Shown here: positions 25,613 to 33,681 of the stretch, piece after piece
How positions within the stretch are numbered: position 1 is the stretch's first letter
Layout of the letters: each line of letters opens with the position of its first letter
Assembly: GCF_000423085.1 (NCBI RefSeq)
Contig: NZ_AUHH01000029.1
Coordinates: forward strand, 1-56,215
Origin: Granulicoccus phenolivorans DSM 17626 = NBRC 107789 = JCM 15570
Lineage (GTDB): Bacteria > Actinomycetota > Actinomycetes > Propionibacteriales > Propionibacteriaceae
Length of the DNA: 56,215 nucleotides
Reading direction: 5' to 3'
Position numbers and translations under genes: made by a program
The notes under the pieces: model-generated
Told to the model about the DNA's origin: nothing
The model's database searches: none
Seen by the model: only the letters and a program-made list of their open reading frames with translations

Positions 25613-27424
25613 TCAGCCGAGTTCGTCGGCCAGGGCGGTGACCCGGCGCCGGATGTCCTCGCGGATCAGCCGCATCCGCTCGGCCCCCTCGATGCCCCGG
25701 GTCGAGGGCTCATCGGTCTCCCAGCGTTCGATCGGTGCCCGACCCGGGTTCTCGATCTGCGCATCCGACCCGATGATGACGACCCGATCGACGCTGTCGA
25801 GCAGCGCCGGGTCGATGGGCTTGGGAAACTCCCCGGCCATACTGGCCCCGATCTCGGCCACCGCTGCGGCGGACTCGGTGTTGAGCGCCTTCCCGGGCCT
25901 GGTGCCGGCCGAATGCACGGTGATCCGGTCCCCGGCGATCTGCCGCATCAGCGCGGCGGCCATCTGGGATTTGCCGCCGTTCTTCACGCAGACGAACAGG
26001 ACTGACGGACTCATGAGGGGGCTCCTGGGCTGGGTCGGGTGTGGTGACTGGGCCGGGCGTGTTGGCTGGTCCAGGCCTGGGTCGCCACCTGAACGGCGTC
26101 CCAGGGTGAGCCCAGCGGGGGGCGTGTAGGACAGATCGAGTTCGCTGACCGCCGCGACGCTCATGTCATGGAAGAGCGCCGTGGCACAGGTATCGACCCG
26201 TTTGGCGGTTTCGGTACCCCGGGCGCCGATCAGTTGGGCGCCCAACAGCCGACCGGACTCGCGATCCCCGGTGACCCGGATCGTGATCGGGCTGGCCCCG
26301 GGGTAGTAGGCCTTGTGGTCATCGGGGGTCGCGGTGGTGGACACCGGGTGGTAGCCGGCCGCGGTCGCCTCCCGCTCCCGCAGCCCGGTCCGTGCGGCGA
26401 CCAGATCGAAGACCTTCACCACCTGGGTGCCGAGGCTGCCGGCGTACCGCGCGGCGCCACCGATCGCGTTCTCTCCGGCGATCCGACCCTGCTTGTGTGC
26501 CGTGGTCCCCAACGGCAGATAGGTCGTGCCCAGCAGACGATGGTGGGTGACCACACAGTCGCCGGCCGCCCAGATGTGCGGCAGCCCGGTCGCCATCGTG
26601 TCGTCGACCAGGACCGCACCCCGGGGTCCGGTGCCGGCTCCGGCCCGAACGAGCAGGTCGGAGGCCGGGGTGACCCCCACGACCACCAGCACCAGATCCA
26701 CCGTCCACGACAGCGGGTCCCCGTCCGGGCCGGCTGCGGTCACCACGATGCCGGTGGCGGACTTCGCGAATCGGGTGACCCGGCACCCGGTGCGTACCTC
26801 GACCCCGTGCCGCTCGAGTTCGGCGTGCACCAGGGCACCCAACTCCGGATCGACCGTCGGCAGCACCTCGGGCGCCATCTCTACCTGCGTCACCCGGATT
26901 CCGCGCGCGGTGAGGCCCTCGGCCATCTCGAGGCCGATGTAACCCGCGCCGACGATCAGGGCGGTCGTCGGCTCGATCCGCTCCAGCGAGTCGGTCAGGG
27001 CGAAGGTGTCCCCCATCGAGTGCAGCAGGTGCACTCCGTCGGCCGGGCCGAGTTCGGCGAGCCCGGCGATGGGCGGGCGGACCGGCTCGGCGCCGGTGCC
27101 CACGACCAGGGCGTCGTAGTCCAGGGTCGAGGTCGTGCCGGTCCGATCGCGCAGGCGTACGCGCTGCCCCGTCGCCTCGATCGCGGTGGCCACGGTGTCC
27201 AGCCGCAACTTCATCCCGGTGGCTGTGAGGTCGGCGTACGTGCGGTGGGCCAGGTTGCTCCAGTGCGTGACCTCACCGGAGATGTAGTAGGGGATGCCGC
27301 AGATCGAGAAGTTCGGGTAGGAGTCGGCGACGACGACGGTGACGTCGGTGGCGGGGTCGAGTTCGCGGGCGCGCAGCGCGGCGGAGATGCCGGCGTCGCT
27401 GCCGCCGATGGCAACCAGGTGCAT
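25613..27424 (-). CDS. FAD/NAD(P)-linked oxidoreductase fused to LMW-type arsenate reductase
   Basis: One uninterrupted 603-residue frame. Residues 1-~440 form a CoA-disulfide-reductase/NADH-oxidase-like flavoprotein: FAD motif [10 protein letters not shown], redox Cys in FSICGIPYY (~residue 44), NAD motif [15 protein letters not shown] and the second FAD motif IWAAGDCV. After a ~30-residue Pro/Gly-rich linker, residues ~471-603 form a low-molecular-weight-phosphatase-fold ArsC with active site CVKNGGKSQ, as in mycothiol-dependent actinobacterial arsenate reductases. At 26014 the ArsC part has its own ATG with AGGAG seven bases upstream, so a separate ArsC could also be made. The fusion could feed electrons to arsenate reduction. 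Divergent from arsR. No arsenite exporter is in the window. Confidence 0.85.
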   Translation of the reverse strand: MHLVAIGGSDAGISAALRARELDPATDVTVVVADSYPNFSICGIPYYISGEVTHWSNLAHRTYADLTATGMKLRLDTVATAIEATGQRVRLRDRTGTTSTLDYDALVVGTGAEPVRPPIAGLAELGPADGVHLLHSMGDTFALTDSLERIEPTTALIVGAGYIGLEMAEGLTARGIRVTQVEMAPEVLPTVDPELGALVHAELERHGVEVRTGCRVTRFAKSATGIVVTAAGPDGDPLSWTVDLVLVVVGVTPASDLLVRAGAGTGPRGAVLVDDTMATGLPHIWAAGDCVVTHHRLLGTTYLPLGTTAHKQGRIAGENAIGGAARYAGSLGTQVVKVFDLVAARTGLREREATAAGYHPVSTTATPDDHKAYYPGASPITIRVTGDRESGRLLGAQLIGARGTETAKRVDTCATALFHDMSVAAVSELDLSYTPPAGLTLGRRSGGDPGLDQPTRPAQSPHPTQPRSPLMSPSVLFVCVKNGGKSQMAAALMRQIAGDRITVHSAGTRPGKALNTESAAAVAEIGASMAGEFPKPIDPALLDSVDRVVIIGSDAQIENPGRAPIERWETDEPSTRGIEGAERMRLIREDIRRRVTALADELG

Positions 27425-27502
27425 CAGATCGGTCCCTTCGGATCACTCGGTCGTCGGGTCGGTCGCGGAGGACGCAGTCGAGCAGCAGATGACGTACGAA
27501 CC

Positions 27503-27566
27503 TATTGATTCGACCAACATCGATATGGACAGCGTTGCCCACAGAATCCGGGGTTGTCAATATTGA
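27503..27566. promoter_or_regulatory. ArsR-type operators between the fusion gene and arsR
   Basis: TATTGAT and ATCGATA (27503-27509 and 27519-27525) form an inverted repeat with a 9-bp spacer, six of seven positions pairing. TCAATATTGA (27557-27566) is a perfect palindrome just before the arsR ATG. Both match the AT-rich ATCAA/TTGAT style of ArsR/SmtB sites, and the intergenic space is shared by the two divergent genes. Confidence 0.5.
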
Positions 27567-27568
27567 GT

Positions 27569-27937
27569 ATGAGCACCATCGAGAATGCCCCGCTCGCCGT
27601 CGAGGATGGCCCGGTCGCGGGTTGTGGACCGGTCCGAGCGCCCGGCCGCGGGCTCGACGTGTCGGCCGCGGAACGGGCCGCGACAGTGTTCAAGGCGCTG
27701 TCGGATCCGGTGCGGCTGCGGCTGTACTCCCGGATCGCGGGTGCGGCCGGCGAGGTCTGCGTGTGCGACATTCAGGATGTGGGGGTCTCCCAGCCCACGG
27801 TGAGCCATCACCTGCGCAAGCTCCGCGAGGCCGGCTTGATCGACAGCGAGCGCCGGGGCACCTGGGTCTACTACTGGCCGGTTCCGGGCGGCCTCGCAGC
27901 GGTCGAGAGTGTACTGGACTCGGTCACCGGCCGATGA
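27569..27937 (+). CDS. arsR: ArsR-family metalloregulator
   Basis: A winged-helix repressor of 122 residues from ATG 27569; an in-frame ATG at 27554 would add five residues but lies in the operator palindrome region. The fold reads AATVFKALSDPVRLRLYSRIA, then EVCVCDI, VSQPTVSHHLRKLREAGLIDSERRGTWVYYW. The CVC in the recognition-helix region is the classic arsenite-binding site, and a further Cys lies in the N-terminal tail (AGCGPV). It probably represses itself and the divergent oxidoreductase-ArsC gene until arsenite or antimonite binds. Confidence 0.9.
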   Translation: MSTIENAPLAVEDGPVAGCGPVRAPGRGLDVSAAERAATVFKALSDPVRLRLYSRIAGAAGEVCVCDIQDVGVSQPTVSHHLRKLREAGLIDSERRGTWVYYWPVPGGLAAVESVLDSVTGR

Positions 27938-27976
27938 GCCGAAGTCGCCGACCGGGTCAAGCCCTCCCCGCTCGGG

Positions 27977-29509
27977 TCACTCCTTGTTGGCCACCTGAAT
28001 GAGCCGGCGGGAGACCTCCGCGGCCAGCCGCAGCGCCGCCCGCTGGGTGGCGGGCTTCAGCGACGCGTACTTGATCACGCCACCGTCGGCGATATGCGGA
28101 TCCACCGGGATCTCCACGATCGGGTGGGACGAGCCGAACCAGCCGGCGCCACTGCTCTTCACATCGGCGCGGGAGTCGGCCGGACCGTTGGTGGCCGCGA
28201 TCACCGTACGCTCCAACAGCCCCGGGTTGACCGTCTGGAGGGTTTCCAACATCCGGGCAGCCGGAATCAGCGAATCCTTGCGCCACTTGGTCGGCACCAC
28301 CAGGCAGTCGGCGACCCGCGCGGCGGCGAGCCAGTTGGGCGCGGCCTCGTTGTTGCCGGTGTCGACCACGATCACCTGGAAGTACCGGGAGAAGATGTCG
28401 TGGATCAGCTCGAAGTCGGTCTTGGAGACCACCTCCACCGAGTTCGAGGCCGACCCCAGGGTGTAGAAGGTGCCCTGGCTCTGATGGTTCAGAAACTGGG
28501 CCAGATCGGTGAACTGGGAGTACGGCTGGCGCAACTCGTCGATGTTGGCCAGCAGATCCCGGACGTTGCGCCGGTGGATCGACTCCGACCGGTCGGGCAT
28601 CGTGCCCCGCAGCTCATTGTTGTCCCAGGCCACCACGCCGCCGCCGCGTGCCATCCCGAAGGCCGCGGCCAGCAGCAGGCTGGTCGGGGTCTTGCCCGCA
28701 CCGCCCTTGGGGTTGGCGATCATGATGGTGACCGGCCGGCTGAAGATGGTCTTGGCGTCGGCCATATCGCGCTGTTGGTCGCGCTCCTTGGCCGAGGGGC
28801 CCAGGCCGAAGGCCTTGCGCCAGCCACTGGTCGCCTTCGCGCCGTGCTCGTCGGTCTCCAGGCGCTGAATCAGATCCCCGGCCGACACCTCGGCGGTCTG
28901 CTCCGGGGTCATCGGCGCGCTCTGCTCGGCCGGGCGCGGGGCAACGCTGGGCGTCTGCTCCGGATTGACCCGGGGCTGCGGCCGGGTGCCCTGTTGCGGG
29001 CGCGGCTCGGGGCCGGTTCGGGGTTGCGGCGTACCGCTGGGGCTCCGGGCGCCGGGCGGGGCACCCGCGGTCCGGATCGGCCGCCGGCCCGAGTCCTGGC
29101 TGTCCGCCTCCCGCGGCGCGTCCGAGGTCTCCTCGCTGTCGGCCGGTTCGCGACGTGGTTGCCCGTACGCGGCGTTCAGCTCGGCCGCCCGCGACCGCCC
29201 GGCACGGTTGTCCGCGGTGGGCGCCTTCGCGGCGGCACTGCCGCGTTCGGCGTTGGCGTGGCGTTCGGCGTTGGCGTCGCGTTCGGCGTTGGCGTCGCGT
29301 TCGGGCCGGGCGTCGCGCTCGGCGGCGGAATCGGTCGATTCGGTCGACTCCGGGCTGTCCTCGACTTCGGGATCGTCGACGTAGCCGTCCGCGGCGCGGC
29401 CCGGCTGGGAATCGCGGGTCAGATCGACGTCGGAGAGTCCGTCGTCGATGTCCCAGGTGCGCTTTCCGATGCGGCCTGCTTGGTCAGGATCCCGCGGAAG
29501 TTCGCTCAA
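27977..29509 (-). CDS. MinD/ParA-like P-loop ATPase with long disordered N-terminus
   Basis: A 510-residue protein. The first ~240 residues are acidic/proline-rich and probably disordered, with hexapeptide repeats. Residues ~260-505 form a deviant-Walker ATPase: NPKGGAGKTPTSLLLAAAFG, WDNNELRGTMP (the switch region) and QVIVVDTGNNEAAPNW (Walker B). It resembles MinD-like ATPases such as EspI of type VII secretion loci, but no secretion genes lie here. The start is TTG at 29509 because GGAGG lies six to seven bases upstream; the frame is open further left without coding character. Membrane- or partner-dependent positioning is the family theme; specific role unknown. Confidence 0.8.
   Translation of the reverse strand: MSELPRDPDQAGRIGKRTWDIDDGLSDVDLTRDSQPGRAADGYVDDPEVEDSPESTESTDSAAERDARPERDANAERDANAERHANAERGSAAAKAPTADNRAGRSRAAELNAAYGQPRREPADSEETSDAPREADSQDSGRRPIRTAGAPPGARSPSGTPQPRTGPEPRPQQGTRPQPRVNPEQTPSVAPRPAEQSAPMTPEQTAEVSAGDLIQRLETDEHGAKATSGWRKAFGLGPSAKERDQQRDMADAKTIFSRPVTIMIANPKGGAGKTPTSLLLAAAFGMARGGGVVAWDNNELRGTMPDRSESIHRRNVRDLLANIDELRQPYSQFTDLAQFLNHQSQGTFYTLGSASNSVEVVSKTDFELIHDIFSRYFQVIVVDTGNNEAAPNWLAAARVADCLVVPTKWRKDSLIPAARMLETLQTVNPGLLERTVIAATNGPADSRADVKSSGAGWFGSSHPIVEIPVDPHIADGGVIKYASLKPATQRAALRLAAEVSRRLIQVANKE
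29243..29314 (-). repeat. 18-bp tandem repeat encoding a hexapeptide
   Basis: Four 18-bp units, starting at 29243, 29261, 29279 and 29297, encode (D/H)A(N/R)(A/P)ER inside the disordered N-terminus of the MinD-like ATPase. The middle units differ by one base and the last is more diverged. Slippage at such repeats can vary linker length between strains. Confidence 0.8.
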
Positions 29510-29798
29510 TTTAGTCCTCCGGCTAGGGCTGGCGCTTGTCAACCTAACACCAAGAATCTGCTGAACGGGGGACGCAGGCCGTTTCGGCGCCTCAGGCGGC
29601 ACAAGAGTCTCATCCTTTACTTGAGGGCTTGCGGGCTGTGCGGACGTGTGGGTTGTCGGTCCGGGCAGGGCGACCGGGGCTCGGATTTCGGTCGGCACCT
29701 AGACTGCGCGCGGGAAGTCCGTCGGGCGTCCCGGGGCCGCACAGGCCCACTGGTGGGAAGCCGGCCGCCACAGCGACGCCGGCGGGAGGAGTGACGTG

Positions 29799-30449
29799 AT
29801 GTCCGGCGCACTGGATCGTGATTTCGCCGCGGTGATCTTCGACATGGACGGAACCCTGATCGATTCGACCCCGGCGGTGATCCGGTCCTGGACCACCTGG
29901 GCCCTTGAATACGGCATCACTGCTGAGCAGCTCGCTGATTCCCACGGGTTGCCGGCGGCGGCCCTGGTACGCCGGCTGATCCCGGCCGATCGGGCCGAGG
30001 AGGCCACCCGGCGGATCGTCGACCTCGAACTGACCGATCTTGACGGCGTGGTCGCCCTGCCCGGAGCCGCCCGGGCATTGCAGGTGCTTGGTGACCGGGC
30101 CGCGATCGCGACCAGTTCCACCCGCGTGCTCGCCGATGCCCGGCTGCGGGCCTCCGGGATCCCGGTACCGACGGTGGTGATCACCGTGGACGACGTCACC
30201 CACGGCAAACCGGATCCCGAACCCTTCCGGACCGCGGCGCACCGGCTCGGCCAACGCCCCGAGGACTGCCTGGTGGTCGAGGATGCCCCGGCCGGTCTGG
30301 CCGGGGCCGCTGATGCCGGCTGCGCCACCCTGGCGGTGGTCACCACCAACACCCCGGACCGACTGACCCGGGCCGACCTCATCGTGCCCAACCTGGGTCA
30401 GGTGGACTGGTCGCTCAGCGACCGGGGGATCCGCCTGACCCGGCGCTGA
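29799..30449 (+). CDS. HAD-superfamily sugar-phosphatase-like hydrolase (subfamily IA)
   Basis: A 216-residue HAD phosphatase. Motif I is FDMDGTLIDSTP, motif II IATSSTRVL, motif III lies in HGKPDPEPF with its Lys, and motif IV is VVEDAPAGLAGAADAG. The alpha-helical cap (residues ~25-90) and overall pattern fit the DOG/GPP group that removes phosphate from sugar or glycerol phosphates. GGGAGGAG lies seven bases before the ATG at 29799; a GTG three bases earlier is the alternative. Divergent from the MinD-like gene. Of the 289 bp between them, I see only these signals and a possible -10 (TAGGTT, minus strand) in the first 50 bp. Confidence 0.9.
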   Translation: MSGALDRDFAAVIFDMDGTLIDSTPAVIRSWTTWALEYGITAEQLADSHGLPAAALVRRLIPADRAEEATRRIVDLELTDLDGVVALPGAARALQVLGDRAAIATSSTRVLADARLRASGIPVPTVVITVDDVTHGKPDPEPFRTAAHRLGQRPEDCLVVEDAPAGLAGAADAGCATLAVVTTNTPDRLTRADLIVPNLGQVDWSLSDRGIRLTRR

Positions 30450-30453
30450 GCCC

Positions 30454-31959
30454 TCAGCGCTTCCCGGACCCCCACGGCCAGCCCTGGCCGCCGTACGGAT
30501 TCTGCTCGTCGGTGCTGCCTTCGGCCGGGCGTACGCCGTCGGCGGGCTGTCCCGACTGGGCCTGATCCGTGGCGGGCCGGTTGTGCTCGGTGGACGCCTG
30601 CTCCCCGCTCCGGCCGGGTTCGGCGTACGGATTCGAGGCGGGTTCGGCGTACGGGTTGGCGGCGGGTTCGCCGTACGGGTGGGCGCCCTGGCCGTACGGG
30701 TTGGGCTGGCCGCTGCTGTACGGACCGGTGCCGGCCGGTGCGTACGGGCTGGACCCGCCGGCGAACGGCGAGTCCTGCGGGCCGGCCGGCCCCTGGGTCT
30801 GCCGCGGGCCGTGCAGGGTGGTGGCCTCCGGATCGAAGCCCTCCCCGGTCGGCTCGGCGGCCTGCCGCACCTGTCGGGGGACCAGGGTGGTCACATCGGG
30901 ATCCGGCTCCTTGTCGGTGTCGGGCGCGGCCGGGTCGGCCGCCGCGGTGGGGCCGGTGGCGGTACCGGTCGATTGCGCCGCGGTCGGGGCGCTGTGTTCG
31001 GCACCTGCCTGGGTCGCCGCACCGGCACCGGTGGGCTGTGCGGGCGTACCGGTGGTCGGCGCCGGCGTACCGGTGGTCGGGGCGGAGGTGGCAGTCGCGC
31101 CCACGACGTGCCCGGTGCTGCCGGCGGTCGGGGCGGCGGGGTCACCGAGGTCCCGGTAGGGCTCATCGTCCGCGGCGCTGAGATCCTGATCGCTCAGGTC
31201 CTGGTTGTCCGCGTTCGGATCGTCCTCGTCCTCGTCGGAGAAGACATAGGTGTCACCCTCGAGCTCCTCGAAGAACATCTCCTCATCCAGCCAGGTGACC
31301 GCGGTCCCATAGGCCACGACCTCCTCGGCGGTGGAGTCGAAGCGCAGCCCGATCACGGCGTCGGCCCCGGCCCGATCGGCCATCTCCGCCATCTGGGCGA
31401 CCGCCTGCTGACGGGCCCGGACCAGGTCGGCGAGCGACCCCTGCCGCGGGCGCAGCGCGATCCCGATCACCTCGCCGAGGGTGGCGAGCACGAACTCCTC
31501 GGGGTCCTCCTCCAGGGTGTGCACCGGGATCGCATGCTGGGCGATCTCGACGAGCTCGCCGGTGTCGGCGTGCGATTCGGCCGACGGGGCCGCGGCGGGC
31601 GGCTGCTCCGGCGGTCGCGGCGGTTCGGCGGCCGAAGCGGGCTTCTGGTAGGGGTTCTGCGGCTGACCGTAGGGGGCCTGCTGGCCATAGCCCGGCGGCT
31701 GCTGCGGCGGCTGTCCGTACGGCTGCGGCGGTTGGGGGGCGCCGGGCGGCGGCTGCTGCGGGTAGGGACGCTGCTGCGGCGGCGCTCCGTACGGATTCGG
31801 CTGTCCGTAGCCGGGCTGCGGCTGGCCCTGCGGCGGCTGGCCCTGCGGCGGCTGACCGTAGGGGTTCTGCTGGGGCTGTCCGCCCGGGCGCTGCCCGTAC
31901 GGGTTCTGCTGCTGCCCTCCGTAAGGATTCTGGCCGTATGGATTCTGCCCGTAGCTCAT
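30454..31959 (-). CDS. YbjQ/DUF74-domain protein with NPYG-rich low-complexity arms
   Basis: A 501-residue protein. Residues 1-~120 are repeats built on NPYGQ and QPPQG; residues ~145-235 form the only folded part, a YbjQ/heavy-metal-binding-like domain (VLATLGEVIGIALRPRQG...QMAEMADRAGADAVIGLRFDST...AVTWL). An acidic stretch and a long Ala/Thr/Pro region follow, ending in further NPYAEP/NPYG repeats. No signal peptide or membrane helix is seen. ACCCTA at 31967-31972 (TAGGGT on the minus strand) stands just before the ATG, suggesting leaderless transcription. Function unknown; YbjQ domains form pentamers. It abuts the HAD gene convergently. Confidence 0.75.
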   Translation of the reverse strand: MSYGQNPYGQNPYGGQQQNPYGQRPGGQPQQNPYGQPPQGQPPQGQPQPGYGQPNPYGAPPQQRPYPQQPPPGAPQPPQPYGQPPQQPPGYGQQAPYGQPQNPYQKPASAAEPPRPPEQPPAAAPSAESHADTGELVEIAQHAIPVHTLEEDPEEFVLATLGEVIGIALRPRQGSLADLVRARQQAVAQMAEMADRAGADAVIGLRFDSTAEEVVAYGTAVTWLDEEMFFEELEGDTYVFSDEDEDDPNADNQDLSDQDLSAADDEPYRDLGDPAAPTAGSTGHVVGATATSAPTTGTPAPTTGTPAQPTGAGAATQAGAEHSAPTAAQSTGTATGPTAAADPAAPDTDKEPDPDVTTLVPRQVRQAAEPTGEGFDPEATTLHGPRQTQGPAGPQDSPFAGGSSPYAPAGTGPYSSGQPNPYGQGAHPYGEPAANPYAEPASNPYAEPGRSGEQASTEHNRPATDQAQSGQPADGVRPAEGSTDEQNPYGGQGWPWGSGKR

Positions 31960-31966
31960 GGCGAAC

Positions 31967-32029
31967 ACCCTACCCACCGCAGCCCACCGGCGGCGGGGGG
32001 AGGCCCGCGGGGGCGCGGCATCGGTAGGG
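31967..32029. promoter_or_regulatory. Two divergent TAGGGT -10 boxes driving apparently leaderless genes
   Basis: TAGGGT occurs on the minus strand at 31967-31972, seven bases before the YbjQ-domain ATG. It occurs on the plus strand at 32024-32029, eight bases before the lysS GTG. With start sites about seven bases after a -10, both messages would begin at or next to the start codon. Neither gene has a convincing ribosome-binding site. Confidence 0.5.
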
Positions 32030-32037
32030 TGTCCCGG

Positions 32038-33567
32038 GTGAGCCGAACCGATGATTCCCCGACCCCCGCGACCGCACCCGACGCCGATCTGCCCGAGCAG
32101 ATGCAGGTACGCCGGGACAAGCGCGACCGGCTGATCACCGAGGGCCGCTACCCCTATCCGGTGCAGGTGCCGCGGACCCACACGCTGCGCGCGGTGCGGG
32201 CCCAGTGGGGTGAGCTGGCCGCGGGCGAGGAGACCGACCAGGTGGTCAGCGTCGCCGGGCGGGTGGTGTTCATCCGCAACACCGGCAAGCTGTGCTTCGC
32301 CACCCTCCAGGAGGGCTTCACAGAGGACAACAACGGCGAGCGGCTGCAGATCATGCTCTCGCTGGCCGAGGTCGGCGAGCAGCGGCTGGCCGACTGGAAG
32401 GCCGACGTCGACCTGGGCGACTGGGTCTCGGCCACCGGGCGGGTCATCGCCTCCAAGCGCGGCGAGCTGTCGATCATGGCCACCGAGTGGACGCTGGCCT
32501 CGAAGGCCCTGCGCCCGCTGCCGAACCTGCACTCCGAACTGGGCGAGGAGACCCGGGTCCGGCAACGGCACAGCGACCTGATCGTCCGCGACGCCGCCCG
32601 GGACATGGTCCGGACCCGGGCCGCGATCACCCGCTCACTGCGGGAGACCCTGCACGCCGACGGGTACCTGGAGATCGAGACTCCGGTGCTGCAGATGATG
32701 CACGGCGGCGCCGCGGCCCGCCCGTTCCGCTCCCACCTGAACGCCTTCGACATCGACATGACGCTGCGGATCGCGCTGGAGCTCTACCTCAAGCGGGCGA
32801 TGGTCGGCGGGGTCGACCGGGTCTACGAGATCGGTCGGGTCTTCCGCAACGAGGGCATCGACTCCTCCCACGCCCCGGAGTTCACCATGCTCGAGGCCTA
32901 CCAGGCCTGGGGCGACCAGTACACGATCGCCGAGCTGACCAAGCAACTGATTCTGGATGCCGCGGACGCCGTCGGGACGCGGACGGTCCGGCACGGGGAG
33001 CAGGAGATCGATCTGGGCGGGGACTGGGCGTGGGTCTCGGTCTACCCGGGCCTGTCGGCGAAGCTGGGGGAGGAGATCACGCTGGACACCCCGGCCGCGC
33101 GGCTGCGGGAGATCGCCGATCGCCATGAGGTCGCCCACGATGCGTCGTGGGGGGCGCAGAAGCTCGTGCTGGAACTGTTCGGCGAACTCGTCGAACCGGA
33201 CCTGATTCAGCCCACCTTCGTGCACAGCTATCCCGCGATCGCGCAGCCGCTGGCCCGGTTGAACAGCGCCGAGCCGCGCCTGGTCGAGGCGTGGGACCTG
33301 ATCATCGGCGGGATGGAACGCGGAACCGGCTTCTCCGAGTTGATCGATCCGGTGGTCCAGCGCGAGGTGCTCACCCAGCAGTCGCTGGCCGCCGCGGCGG
33401 GTGATCCGGAGGCGATGCAGCTGGATGAGGACTTCCTCGCCGCGCTGGAGGCCGGCGCGCCCCCGATGGGCGGGATGGGGCTGGGGCTCGACCGGTTGGT
33501 GATGCTGTTCACCGGTGCCGGGATCCGCGAGACCATCCTCTTCCCGCTGCTGAAACCGCACGGCTGA
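32038..33567 (+). CDS. lysS: Lysyl-tRNA synthetase, class II
   Basis: A 509-residue enzyme that charges tRNA-Lys. The anticodon-binding OB domain (residues ~50-165, VVSVAGRVVFIRNTGKLCFATLQ) precedes the class II core. Motif 1 lies around YLEIETPVLQMMHGGAAARPF, motif 2 is YEIGRVFRNEGIDSSHAPEFTMLE and motif 3 is GMGLGLDRLVMLF. Length is normal for the family. The GTG at 32038 is the first start after a -10 at 32024; the open frame extends left through the antiparallel YbjQ gene but is not coding there. Confidence 0.96.
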   Translation: MSRTDDSPTPATAPDADLPEQMQVRRDKRDRLITEGRYPYPVQVPRTHTLRAVRAQWGELAAGEETDQVVSVAGRVVFIRNTGKLCFATLQEGFTEDNNGERLQIMLSLAEVGEQRLADWKADVDLGDWVSATGRVIASKRGELSIMATEWTLASKALRPLPNLHSELGEETRVRQRHSDLIVRDAARDMVRTRAAITRSLRETLHADGYLEIETPVLQMMHGGAAARPFRSHLNAFDIDMTLRIALELYLKRAMVGGVDRVYEIGRVFRNEGIDSSHAPEFTMLEAYQAWGDQYTIAELTKQLILDAADAVGTRTVRHGEQEIDLGGDWAWVSVYPGLSAKLGEEITLDTPAARLREIADRHEVAHDASWGAQKLVLELFGELVEPDLIQPTFVHSYPAIAQPLARLNSAEPRLVEAWDLIIGGMERGTGFSELIDPVVQREVLTQQSLAAAAGDPEAMQLDEDFLAALEAGAPPMGGMGLGLDRLVMLFTGAGIRETILFPLLKPHG

Positions 33568-33575
33568 ACCGTCGG

Positions 33576-33655
33576 GTGTGCGGATCGCGTGGCTACTTTG
33601 CAGTAGACCCGGGTTTCCGGTCGATTCGGACCATCGACCAGCACGATCCGCACAC
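33576..33655. terminator. Nested palindromes between convergent genes
   Basis: An outer pair, GTGTGCGGATCG (33576-33587) and CGATCCGCACAC (33644-33655), encloses an inner pair GGTCGAT/ATCGACC (33619-33625 and 33633-33639). Between them lies CTACTTTGCAGTAG. Located between lysS and the lipoprotein hydrolase, it could act as a bidirectional terminator, though there is no T-run. Confidence 0.4.
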
Positions 33656-33681
33656 TGATCCCCGATGACCGGGCCCGGCGC

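Noticed and set aside
23828-26005. 725-codon plus-strand frame across the MFS gene and the repeat array
   Set aside because: It is the +1 shadow of the MFS gene and continues by chance through the intergenic repeats; no domain is visible.
30583-32037. Long plus-strand frame running into lysS (994 codons in total)
   Set aside because: It is antisense to the low-complexity YbjQ-domain gene and has Gly/Arg/Val-rich shadow composition; lysS starts at the GTG after a -10 box.
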